Below, piece by piece: positions 37,700 to 48,594 of a stretch of 64,000 nucleotides of DNA. Position 1 is the stretch's first letter. Every line of letters begins with the position of its first letter. Below the pieces are notes generated by a model. That model was not told the origin of the DNA. It saw nothing but the letters and a program-made list of their open reading frames with translations, and ran no database searches. Source of the stretch: Tetranychus cinnabarinus (taxonomy: Eukaryota; Arthropoda; Arachnida; Trombidiformes; Tetranychidae); NCBI GenBank assembly GCA_022266195.1, contig WHVY01000001.1, positions 9,610,001 to 9,674,000 on the forward strand, read 5' to 3'. The position numbers and the translations under genes are program-made.

Positions 37700-40600
37700 G
37701 TGTGGCTCAATTTTTCATTTAACGTCCATTTGAAGACAGTAGACTTCAATTGTTGGAATGAACTACAGTTGATGATTTGAATCAATCTTTTTGTCTGTTA
37801 TCTTAATTAACTTGGTTTTCCGTCAATTTACTCATTTCTTCTTTTTCTTTTCTCTTTTATTCTGTTTACAGTTTCTGTATGATTGAATCAATTTAAATGA
37901 TTGGTTAACCTACAACAAGAACAGTGATTTGATGAGAAACTAAACTGTTGTAACCAAATGTAACCAAGTTAATTTAAGTTAATACTGTTTATTATCATCA
38001 TCACCATCACCGTCATTATCACTATCATCATTTGATACAAATCAATGTTTGTAATAATAATGTCTAATATTGATCATTGATCAAAAAAACAAAATGAATT
38101 GAACAAACTGAAACTAATGGCAAGGGAAAAAACCGTTCAAGATAATCAAAGTTAAAAAGAGTTTACTTTTTCCTTCTGATGATGAACACATAAACAGTAA
38201 TTTATTTTATTACCAAGTTGTTTCTCTTCATTTCTCGTCATCCTCATCCTGATACTGAACAAAGTTTCAAGCCTTTTTTTCATCTCATCACAATCATCAT
38301 CTTGATCATCATCCTCATCATCATCTTCTTTCTGGTAAGATTAATTGAAAGGGTTTCTCCTCCTTTTCTGGTTTCTCATATTGAAAAGCAGTAGAAACAT
38401 CATTCCCTTCAATTGCCTGGTTTTGTGTTGATTTTTTACTTCATCTTACTTTTCTCTGTCCTTTACTCTCTGTGTGTATGTGTGTGTGTTTGCTTGATGT
38501 GACAAAACAATCAACAAACTACCTAACAACACACACACACAGTCACACTCAAAACACAACCATAAAATAAAACATGAAATCAAGTCAAAGCCAAAAAAAG
38601 AGCAAAGCGAGAAGTAGAAAAAAATCAGTATAAAATGATGAAAAAAAACCCTCCTTTTTACGCTTCTTTTCATCTTTTTTCATTCTATTTTTTCTTTCCT
38701 TAGTTTAATCATCACCATCATCATCATGATCACTTTTACTCCACTCACTTACTACTACTACCACTACTACTACAACAACTACAATTTCAACAATAAATCA
38801 ATATCATTGATCTATTTATTGATTCTTTTGACCAAATTAGAGTGTGAACCTTACCAATCTGGTGTTAAGTGATTCTTTACCCAACACACAACACAACATG
38901 GAGGGTCACAACACAATATATAACAGTTAAACAGTTGATAATGAAACAATGAATTTTTCTGGTAAATCAAACACAATTGGGTAACAATTAAAGTAAAGGC
39001 CAAGGAAAAAAGGAAAAGGAGAGAAGATGAATCAAGATGGAAAGTTGGTGTATTATGATGATAAAGGAGAAAGCAAAGGATAAGAAGATGAAGAAGACTA
39101 AAGAGGAGGAGGAGATGGTAAAGTGGGAGTTTGAAGAGCAATTGGAGGAGGAGGAAAAGAGTAATATAATGGATTAATTGATTGTGTTGATATCAGCGTA
39201 AAACCAGAGAACTGATATTATTATTATAAAATAAGGAATCAGAACTGATGTTTAGTGGCAAAAGCTGTATCAAGAGTATTTAGCCTTTTGACTTATGATA
39301 CTTGCGTGACTCGAAACAATCAATAACCTGAAAGTTGAAACTATTAACAATCTACATTAATAATGTCTCCGGCAAATGTAATAATTGAAAGTTGCGTGAT
39401 AACTTGAACAATCAATTAATCTGATTTGTGTTACAATTTCTGTTCCCTTCAACCCTTGTCTCTCTGTTAACATTGATAATGTTTAAAGATGAGATTCCAA
39501 TTTGATGATTCCAGTTGTTCAAAGTCAATTGATTATTGTAATAATAATGATCTTCCTTTTATGTTCTCCTTCAATCATCAAATGGTTCAACTAAACACAA
39601 AATTTGCAGTCAAATTAACAGTTCAATTTACTGAATCTATTTGGTTATCCCTGAAAAACTGGTCACAAAGATGATACGAAAGATCAATAGTTGCGATCAA
39701 CTTTTTACAGTTCACTTATTAACTTTGACTCAAACCTTGAATTGCATGATCCATAATTCAGTGTTGATTCCTCCATAAAGCTTATGGATTGATAAAAGGG
39801 TCATAACCTTATCCTTTTCATGAAAACAGACAAAAAGCGATCAACTTTCAAAAGATTATAAAAGCAGGATAAATGTGACAATTTTTTGTACAACATACAA
39901 GATCAAGCCAAAAAGTATCAACAATGATTTATATCAAAGCTACTTTTGTTTTTTTTTCAATGAGAAACAAATTGTCGCTTTTTTATGTTAAATTGAAGTT
40001 GAGGTAAACATGGGAGATGCAATAAAACCAGTGAAATTAAACCAGTCAAGTAAATACATCGTTGCGTGAGTCTTCAATCATGCCAATCATCACTCATCAA
40101 CAATCAGACAAATCAGTAAAGCACATAAGGCTGAAAACCAACCATTTGGAGAGACAAGACAGGAAAGATTGGAAATGTAAGTTACATTGAAATACGTTGG
40201 CAAAAAGTGAAACCAAAAAAACATGGACAAACTTTTCCATCGCATTTTATACATTTTTATAAATATTTAAAACATTTCCATCATTGTTAACTCTCTCTCT
40301 CTCTCTCTTAACCTACTTTCCAGGAGGCATCATCTTCATAATCATCTTGATCAAACAAAGCCTGGCTGGAGCTTTATGCCTATCATGTTGCCCTCTAACT
40401 CCCAGTCAATCTTGAAACTTGTAGCTAGTGGCAACTAGCACAATGGGAAAGGCGATTACGATAAGGTCGCTTAAATGGATAACTTATATTATAAATATAT
40501 CAATAGATGAAACATATTACAATATAAACACAACATCAACACAAACACACTCAGACACAAAGCGAGATGGAAATAAAAAAAGCCGAGGACAACAACAGAA

Positions 40601-42080
40601 GAAGAAAAAACTATAATAATAAAAGGAGAGAAAAGATTCAACAAAAAAAAGAGAAGATGAAAAGCTATGAATAAAATGGAAGAAGGAGATAAAAGTGAGT
40701 CATAAAGATAGAGAGAGGCTGCAAGGATGAAGATGAGGAAGATGAAAAAGGTAGGAGAAGAGGCCATAGAAAAGGATATCCACATAATGCTTTAGTTTGG
40801 TTTGCCGAGTTTGGTTTTCATTGGTGAATCCAAAGTTAAAAAGGAGGATGAGAAGAGGAAGACAAAGATGGAAGCTGATGGAAAGCTGAGGAAAGAGAGA
40901 GATGAGGATGAAAAGTTCGCATGTAAGCTCAAAAAGGTTCAATATTTAGCTGTTTAGTGAATGTTTAGTTACTACTGTAAAAGCACTTGCCAATGTCCTT
41001 CACTAACAACCACTAAATGTTAGGCCGTCGACTATTTTTATTATCATTATTATAGCTTCTATTACTCTTTATTATAGCTCAAAATTTCTCTCGTCTTTCT
41101 ACTTACTTTAACTTCTCACTCTCTTTATCCTCCTCTCATCCTCTCTCCATCATTTCCCTCTTCATCTTTACTCTCAGCTCGCCTTCAACTATAAAGTATA
41201 TCATCGCTCATGTGCCCAACTCTGTCGCCTTACATTTAACATGATATAATCTATTGTTGCTCATGCTCAACAATTATCATTATTATTATTTGTTGATAAT
41301 GTTGATCATCTTTCCCTTTCAAATGCACTTTTAAAGCCATTTCTTGCCACTTTTCCCTTTCCTCGCCTGTGCCTTCAATTGTTGTCAATTGTTTACCTTT
41401 TCATTCCTCTTCAGTAAACCTTTTGAATCTCAATTTACCTCACCTTTTCATCAATTATATTAATATCAATTGGTGAAGTTACAAGATTCAACAGATCAAT
41501 TTTTTTTCTGTCAATACATTTTGACCTTACTTTTGTGAAGCAAATTGAAATTGTTTCAATTGGTTCACTTGTTTTCATTATTTTCACCCTTTCAGCTTGA
41601 ACTTCACATATTAGATTACATGAATAGTATAAGTGATTCAATTTATAGCAACATCAATCTTTGTTTACCTTTTTCTTCCTCCTCCTAGTTAACATTTCTC
41701 ACAAATAATCACAATCAATTTAGCTTTTACATAAATCTTGCATTCCTTTGCTAATTCAGTTAACCATTTTTACCTGTTCATCTTGCCATCATCATTAACA
41801 TGATCATCAAATAGACTCTCATTTTGATTGCCATTTTTATCCAAACCATTTCTTTAATAGTTTATTGTGATTGCCAAATGGAAAGGCTTTTTTAAAAGTA
41901 AATGTAAAACAACAATTGAGACCGATTTTTTTCATCAAAGTTAAAGATTCTTTTGGGATGAAGGAAGATGAAGATGAAAAACAAGAGTAAAATGATGGCG
42001 ACATTGATGGGCTAAACTTGAAAGTGAATTTGAATGTAAAGTAAAAGGCCAATTTTCATGATAAAAAAAGTGACTTTTCA
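37700..42080. other. Gene-poor spacer with microsatellites
   Basis: No supported gene. (GT)n at about 38471-38490 and (AC)n at 38528-38540 face each other. Purine-rich tracts lie at 39001-39170 and 40560-40900. (CT)n runs from about 40291 to 40308. Pyrimidine-rich DNA lies at 41090-41170. The open frames are readings of these tracts. Confidence 0.5.
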
Positions 42081-42425
42081 ACTCTTTTCTTTTTTCTCTC
42101 GGTTCCTGTTTTTTTTCTGGTTAAACCTTTCACAGCTTTTTGCGTTTTTCCCTGATTCATGATCACTTTTTATAATAATAATAGATGATAAACAAGAGGA
42201 TTGAATCAATTTGTAGGTAAATCAGTTTTTGCCTTTGCTTTTGTTAATAGAAAGTGATTATCTTTGATTCTTTATAATCATAATTCACTGATTTACTCTC
42301 TATTATCCTAAATCAATGAAGCAATATAAATCCCTTATCGGTTGATTCCAGGCAAAAAATATAATAATATCATCATTATAAATATGTTTGAAGAGAAAAT
42401 TTTTCATCATTAAACCTTTTGCTTC
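42080..42425. repeat. Duplicated module, copy A
   Basis: This about 345-base segment is paralogous to 45590-45945. The best core, 42302-42359 versus 45816-45873, matches at 53 of 58 bases without gaps and contains GAAGCAATATAAATCC and TGATTCCAGGCAAAAAA. Further shared pieces are TTTCACAGCTTTT, GATTGAATCAATTT, AAAGTGATTAT and TTATAAATAT, in the same order. The core has a TATA-like string on the + strand. No coding capacity is shared clearly. Confidence 0.75.
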
Positions 42426-42725
42426 TCCTGACTTTTTTTATCATCTTTTTTCTTCTTCTCTTCTTCTCTTTCTTTAACATCTTTTCATGAACAGTTTATC
42501 ATCTTGTTGTAAATACGCCACTCAACACATTAATATGGATTGATCATTATTCGAGAAGTAAATGTTCAATTTTAGATATTTTTTGTCAGTTTTTTTTTAT
42601 TTAAAGAGTGAAGGCTGAAAAGATTGCAAGATTCATTGGAATCAGCTGATTCAGATTAGGACAGGTTATTCATTTGACCAGGTTCATGTTCAGGGTCAGG
42701 TCCAGGTTTAGGTTGAACTTCAGGT

Positions 42726-42842
42726 TTAGGTTTCATGATGGTTGTTAGTTGCTTCATCGTCTGTGGTTTCTTCATGTTTGCAGTTGAGGTTTGGGCCGAT
42801 TTGGAAGTTAATTAATCCAATTGAGCCATCAGGTACAAAAGG
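42726..42842 (-). CDS. Candidate terminal exon, unknown product
   Basis: On the minus strand a strong acceptor (CTTGCCTTTTTTGACAG ending 42843) opens a phase-0 frame. It reads PFVPDGSIGLINFQIGPNLN then CKHEETTDDEATNNHHET and a TAA at 42728-42726. The composition looks like a real protein C-terminus. A second frame across the same DNA is Pro/Lys-rich (MKPKPEVQPKPGPDPEHEPG), so codon periodicity is not decisive. Upstream exons were not identified; a candidate 2.7 kb upstream at 45638-45515 does not join it in phase. Confidence 0.3.
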   Translation of the reverse strand, partial: PFVPDGSIGLINFQIGPNLNCKHEETTDDEATNNHHET

Positions 42843-45514
42843 CTGTCAAAAAAGGCAAGATTGTTGAGTGAAAATGAATTGAAAACTGTTGATGGTGTCT
42901 CTTGGTTTGTATCATTTGGTGTGATTCGGAAAGGGTGAAAAATGATTACAGGAATTAAATTGGTGATAGGAATTTGGGAAAGAACAATTTCTGTTATTTC
43001 TCTTCTTCTTTTTTCTCACTCTTCTCTCGATCTTCCTGTTTACTTGTAATTTGGTAGTAATTTATTTTGTCCCTAAATGAAAGGTTAGACATTTCAATAG
43101 AGAATAATTAATTCAATTCAACTATCATTTAGGTTCATTTTGGGTTTTCAGGCTCAAATAACTTGCCTGTAACCAAAGAAGGTTATAAATGGAGGAGAAG
43201 ATGAAAATGAAGATTAAAATGATGAGGAGGAAAAAAAATTAGACGAAAAAAGGAGGTTAATCAATAACTGTAATGAATAAAAACTGAGTTGATTGTCCAT
43301 TTGTGCAACAATAAGAATGGCCAATTGAATTGTTGGTTCAAGTTATTATTAGTGTTGGCCATTAGTATTATTATTTGATTTGGCTAACAAGGAATCGTAA
43401 AGTTAATAATACAAATAAAGAATGCGAAAGTAGGAATAAAAGAAGAAGAGAAAAGGCAATGAAAGAAGATGAGAAAAGAATGAAGATGAAGAAGGCAAAA
43501 AGGGTGATCAATAGCAATATTAACCAATTAGTAAATGATCACCGGAAAGTGGCCGTAATCTAATCATCAGTAGGTAAGGTGGTTGGGTGAAAAGTTGAAT
43601 AGTAGTCTGTAGTTTAAGTTGTAATTAGTTGATAACATTGAGGATGATTGGTTAATGGGTGGAAATACAATGAACGAGAAGGTATAATTTTCTTAAACTG
43701 AACAACCGGGATTTCTGGTCAATACACAATATCCATTGGGTTCAACTAATAGCGGTGAAACGTGGATTGAATCATGAGATTGAGACATTTACAGATTCAT
43801 TTGGTGAAAACCCAAATGAATGTGAAAACAAAGGAGAAGACGAAATAAAAAAAATAGTTTTATGTATAAAGATAAATAGAGGATTGTGAGTTGAGTAAAA
43901 CCATGACTAGTCGAGAGAGAGTTTTAGGAAGATTTTTGGATGATGAGGATGGAAAGAGGATGAAATAGGATGAATAAAAGAATAGGAAAGTGGGAGGAAA
44001 AGTAGAACTGAATTGAGTTGATCTGAAAAGATTGGTTGGGTTGGTTAGTTAATTTGGTCTCACAAATTGTGACCAGAAAGGGAAAGATAGATTGAACCTT
44101 TTTAATGGGAAGCTTCATTAGGTAAACCCATCACGTTGAAGGATAAAGTCTCAATCTTTCTCTGACTGTATCTGCCTGTATCAATGACAGTACATAATCT
44201 TGATGTGATATGTAATGGGTTAATCAATACATAACTAATCATTTGCTAATCCATTTACTTTACATTATTATTGCCATTACTTTAGTTTCATCTTGGCTAG
44301 TTTTTTTGTTTTTATGTTGTGGACGTTAAAATTTTCTGGTAATGTCAATGGTCTTGAAGAGGTAATCAGCAAACTGAGAAATGATTATTTGTAAGTTGAT
44401 TACTGGCTCTTTTTTTCCTGATTATTACTGGTTTCAACGGAAAGGTAAAAGCATTGAGAAAAATATCCTTGCATTAAAGGTTGATTTGATTATGTTATAA
44501 ATTGGTTAGGTTAATGGTATGATTGGAGCAAGATTGTCAAATTTAAATACATTTCAACTTCAATATTTTGTTCAACTCAAAATCTAGTTTTGTCTTGACT
44601 TAAAGTTCATGTTAATGGAAGGCTAACATTGAATTGTGACGAAGGGAAAAGAGTCTTAAGTATCATTTGATTTTGGGTGAAAAGTTGAAATTGAAAAAAA
44701 ACTCTGTTTACTTAGGGAATTACAATTAATCTTGAATTGGCTTGAAATGTTGAACCATTAATCGTAATAACTTGAATCAAAGGTAAAATAACATTAAAAC
44801 ATTGATAAATATAATAATGGTAAAAAAATGATGACAGTTGCAAGAAAAAGGTTGGTTCAAGTCTTTTTTTTCATCATAACTAGAAATGAAATGATGAAGT
44901 AAAGGGAGGGAAGGGGATAAAACTAAGTAAATGAGGAAAAAAATGAATGGTGATGATAATGGAATACAAAATGATGATAATGTTGAAAGAAGAAAAAATT
45001 TCAAAGAAAGACAGATAGAGAAACAAAGTATACTTTGAGTGTCACAATGAATTGGTAAAAAGGTTGAGATTGCATTAGTAAATACTGTAACTACAGAAGA
45101 CACACAAAGATCGTCTTTGAAGCAAGGAGAGTGAGAGAGGAAAGATGGAAGATGAAGATGGAGATGATGATGGGAGGAAGCCAAGGAGTAAGTGTAAATA
45201 AACTAACATTTGGCTAGCGCTGAGGATTTTTATTTTATTTGTGAGTGCGAATGTGCGTGTGAGTTTTTTTTAAAGCTACTCTTACTGATTACTTTGGTTT
45301 TATAATGAAACACAGAAAAACTTAAGGGAAAGATCATAAAATGAGCTTAAATTGTTGAAACGGAGAGACATAAAACGACAAGTTTCAAGAGAGTGAGAGA
45401 CAAAAGAAGATAAAGACAGAGAGTGAGAAGAGAAGGGAAGAGAAATTAAAAGAAAGCAAAAGGAAACTAATATATCCATAAAAGTAAATGGAGATTCGGC
45501 AAAAGGCGACTTAC

Positions 45515-45638
45515 CTTGACCTGAAGATTTCTCACTCCTTTGAAGGTTCATCGGTAATGGCGACAGTGTCCACGGTTGACTTTGTACATTTTTTTGTTTT
45601 CCTTTGGGTTGAACCTTTTCACAGCTTTTCAATGTCTC
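45515..45638 (-). CDS. Candidate internal exon next to duplicated module
   Basis: On the minus strand an acceptor-like CACATTAG and a good donor (CAAG|GTAAGT at 45514) bound 124 bases. One frame stays open over the whole exon, including NVQSQPWTLSPLPMNLQRSE and ending KSSGQ. The first third overlaps duplicated module copy B. The peptide is Gln/Ser/Pro-rich and unrecognised. It lies downstream of runt on the same strand, so it could be a separate gene or chance. Confidence 0.22.
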
Positions 45639-45945
45639 CTAATGTGAATCACTTTTTTTTATCATAATAAATAGTATAAACAACAAAAGATTTGAATCAA
45701 TTTTTTCCATTCTGGTAGTTTAAAGTGATTATTGATTGATTCATTTATAATCGTTATCATTATTTTTCTCTTTGATTCTTTGCTTTCTTTTTTTATCTTC
45801 TTCTTCTTCTTCTATATTATCCTAAATCGCTGAAGCAATATAAATCCATAATCGGCTGATTCCAGGCAAAAAAATATCTTTTGTTTCTTTATAAATATAC
45901 AGTTTGGAAACACACACAAAATGTTATCGTTAAACCTTCGTCTCC
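45590..45945. repeat. Duplicated module, copy B
   Basis: Paralogue of 42080-42425, same orientation, about 3.5 kb away and just downstream of the runt 3' end. The core is at 45816-45873. Copy B has an extra TTC-repeat stretch (45797-45812) absent from copy A, which shows that the conserved core has been kept while the flanks drifted. Confidence 0.75.
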
Positions 45946-46032
45946 GTCTCCATCTTTGTCTTGTTCATTTCTTTCATGTCTTTTATGTATTATCTTCATA
46001 CTAATATTACATTTGATTAATATAATATGGAT

Positions 46033-46038
46033 TTTATT
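46033..46038 (-). terminator. Poly(A) signal of runt gene
   Basis: AATAAA on the minus strand, 84 bases past the runt stop codon. Confidence 0.5.
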
Positions 46039-46121
46039 TTATGTTCATCATGTTGCAAAAAAAGATCTTTTAGGTTTTTGTTGTAAGCTTTTGGTTTATG
46101 AGTATGAAACAAAGTTTAAGG

Positions 46122-46561
46122 TCAAAAAGGTCTCCAAAGAGATGAATTTGTTACATCACACGATTCATTGCGTTCGGCTAGGCCGTTAATCATTGGTGGA
46201 GAGACAAAGGCTGAATTACATTGCCCGTAATGGTGTTCGTGTTGTGTCCATTTTTGTGAAGATGATGATGATGATGATGGTGACGTTGATGATGCAGATG
46301 ATGGTAAAAGGTTTAAAGATGATGATGGTGGGGCAGATGATGAGTTTGGTGTTGATGTTGAAGGTAAACTGTTGTAATTGATCCATTTGTACCATGTATC
46401 CAGTTGACAAGGAGGTGGAATTCCTCTCGGTATTTCAGTAAAACCTAACCGCCAATCTGTAGGTGGGTCAATAAATCTTCTCTGTTGAACATTGAAGGCG
46501 GTTGCAAATGCACGGAACTGTTGCTGTTGACCTGGGAAACCCCAACAAGAATTTAACATGG
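46122..46561 (-). CDS. run: runt exon 2 (C-terminal region, WRPF end)
   Basis: The acceptor is CTCCTTCTTAG ending at 46562. The exon encodes residues 139-284, with LNSCWGFPGQQQQ just after the Runt domain, a Ser-rich run near the middle, and the terminal LWRPF followed by TGA. Confidence 0.93.
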
Positions 46562-47104
46562 CTAAGAAGGAGAAAGAGAGAGATGAGAAAAAGATTTAGA
46601 TATAGAAGAGAATAATTTAAAATCAAAATTCCGGTTCATTGGAATCACCTGATGAAGAAAACAAAGAGAATTGATTGCTTGACACTTACTTGTTTTGGAA
46701 CGTGGCTCTCTTGGACCATCGACCGTAACTTTAATGGCTTTACAATAAGTAGCCACTTGAGGTGGATTTGTTGATAAAGTTATTGTTAAAGTAAAACTCT
46801 TGCCTCTACCAGATCTCCCGACAAACCTGAGATCATTAAATTTGGCTACTTGGTTTTTCATTATAGCTGAAGCATTTCTTAATTCTGGACAAAAATTTTC
46901 ATCATTTCCAGCACGAATTGTAACCATGGTTCCATCGTTGACTTGACCCAAGGCTACAACCTTAAAAGCCACTGGTAAAGTTTTATTAGAACGCCAATGT
47001 GTTGGTAAAGCCGAGCACACTAGATTGGGACTTCCAGTTCTCACAAATTCCCCTGGATATTCATCTATAAATTCATTCAATAGTCTTTCACCAGGAAACA
47101 TCAC
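46122..47104 (-). CDS. run: Runt-domain transcription factor (RUNX family), 284 aa, two exons
   Basis: Sequence-specific DNA-binding regulator that acts in the nucleus with the CBF-beta/Brother partner. Coding exons are 47104-46690 and 46561-46122, joined by a 128-base GT-AG intron. The Runt domain spans about residues 10-136 and is complete. The DNA-contact residues known from RUNX1 are present: FVGRSGRGKSF (Arg97, Arg100), and AIKVTVDGPREPR (Lys125, Thr127, Asp129, Arg132, Arg135). The C-terminal half is Ser/Pro-rich and ends in LWRPF, a variant of the WRPY tail by which Runt proteins recruit Groucho. The ATG is the first after an in-frame stop six codons upstream. The protein is short for the family, mainly because the linker and activation regions are small. 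Which arthropod paralogue it is (runt, lozenge, RunxA or RunxB) cannot be decided, so the symbol is provisional. Confidence 0.95.
46690..47104 (-). CDS. run: runt exon 1 (Runt domain)
   Basis: Encodes residues 1-138 and the first base of codon 139. It contains the whole Runt domain from YPGEFVRTGSPN to VDGPREPR. The donor is CAA|GTAAGT at 46689. Confidence 0.95.
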
Positions 47105-47392
47105 GGTTTGTTTAATTGTTTAAACAATTTGAAGGAACAAGAAGAAGCAAAAAAATGTTGTTTAAAATGATGATAGTGTTTAATAGAAGGGGGTTGACCA
47201 AATCACATAAAAATTATGAGCCAAATATGTTAGTTAAAAAAAACTTGAAGCCAAAAAAAAATTTACTTTGCTGATAATAACGAAACACATCACTCCGTCA
47301 AAATAAGTAGACAAAATAACTTAAACCGTAAGAGCTGCAATTGTGAACCTCTGCTAAGAGTCTCCCTCTTTGGCCTTAAGTTTTTTTATAAG

Positions 47393-47567
47393 CTACTTAT
47401 ATTGACTCGCTGCTTCCATCTGCTGTTGGCGAAACAAACTAAATGGTCCTCCACACTTAAGCTTTTCTTGAATATTCTTGACTGACGATCTCGTTGATTG
47501 TGGCTTAAAATGAATTTCAATTCGATCTATCCCTTCAGCTTCTGCACGGTTAATTAGAATTTTTTTA
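47393..47567 (-). CDS. Candidate terminal exon, 57 aa, unknown product
   Basis: It lies between the ACS 3' end and the runt start, on the same strand. The acceptor is CTTGATTGTTTAG ending at 47568. The phase-2 frame encodes 57 residues of ordinary composition, including NRAEAEGIDRIEIHFKPQST and ending FRQQQMEAASQYK, then TAG. Codon use looks coding and the DNA is less repetitive than its surroundings. No start codon or upstream exon is obvious in the 800 bases before it. It may be the last exon of a small gene, a truncated retrocopy, or part of a longer transcript. Family not recognised. Confidence 0.35.
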
Positions 47568-48150
47568 CTAAACAATCAAGAAGGAATAATGTGACTCTTT
47601 TTGGCTCAAATCGCTCAAATCATATCATTTTTTTTGTCATTTTGTTCGCCTTATTTCTCTTTGAACTTTGTATGAAATTGTAAGATCTGCGAGAAATGGT
47701 TTCAACTCTTCACTTTGACTGAAAATTTAATACCGTTTACGTACTAACTACACTGTTATCAACATTTATGAGGCAGCTTAAAAATAGGAAGCCAGACAGA
47801 TATTCATCAGCCATTTGAAATTAGAATATAACTGACTGCAAAAATTTGATTTTGGTGTCATTTTATTGATAATGAATATTTCGAATGATTTTAATATGAT
47901 TTTAATTGATATTTTTAGAAATACTGACATAATTTTGAAGAATTGTTTGAATGAGAAATGAACAGACAATAAAATTAAAGTACAAAACAATGATTTTCAT
48001 AGTAATTTTATTGAAATTTGCAATGAATTTAATCGCCATTTATTATGATTTTGATCCACATTTCTTGATGTGATGAAAATAATTTGATTTTACGTTTTCT
48101 TGATTGCCAAGATCGTTTGCCAAGAACTGGTATATTCAAAACTTTTTCCC

Positions 48151-48156
48151 TTTATT
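48151..48156 (-). terminator. Poly(A) signal of acetyl-CoA synthetase gene
   Basis: AATAAA on the minus strand about 230 bases beyond the ACS stop; the nearest good match found. Confidence 0.4.
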
Positions 48157-48388
48157 GGTTTATCTGAGTTTGAGATGAAGTCCTTTTTTTCGGTCATCAA
48201 AATATAATATCCATAATATGATTGCAATAAATTGACCAAAAAAGACGCAAGATAATGAAAAGAGTAGAAAGGATTGAGGGAAAATACAAGAGAATAATAA
48301 AAGGTACTTGAAAAAAGGATGAAATAAAGTGCACTTTTTTATATAAGGTGAAATTGTGATTGTTTTAGTTGATCTTAGTTGATTTGAT

Positions 48389-48594
48389 TTATGAAGCGTA
48401 AATACTTCGAGTTTGAAAAAGTTCATCTAGAATAGAGTCATCAGCTAAAGTTGAAGTGTCTCCAAGTTCATCACGCTCATCACGGGCCACTTTACGAAGT
48501 AACCGACGCATTATTTTACCACTTCGAGTCTTTGGTAGAGCCGAAGCTACATGAATAACTTCTGGTGAAGCAATTGCTCCAATACGACGACGAA
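48389..48594 (-). CDS. AcCoAS: ACS exon 8 (C-terminus)
   Basis: Encodes residues 724-790 with ALPKTRSGKIMRRLLRKVAR, GDTSTLADDSILDELF and TAA. It contains the conserved Lys749 of the adenylate-forming reaction. Confidence 0.95.

Noticed and set aside
45300..45632. 110-codon minus-strand frame as a whole gene
   Set aside because: It runs through a good splice donor at 45514 into a purine tract; only the part before the donor is kept as a candidate exon.
46193..46381. Met/Val-rich plus-strand frame
   Set aside because: Shadow of the Ser-rich runt exon 2.
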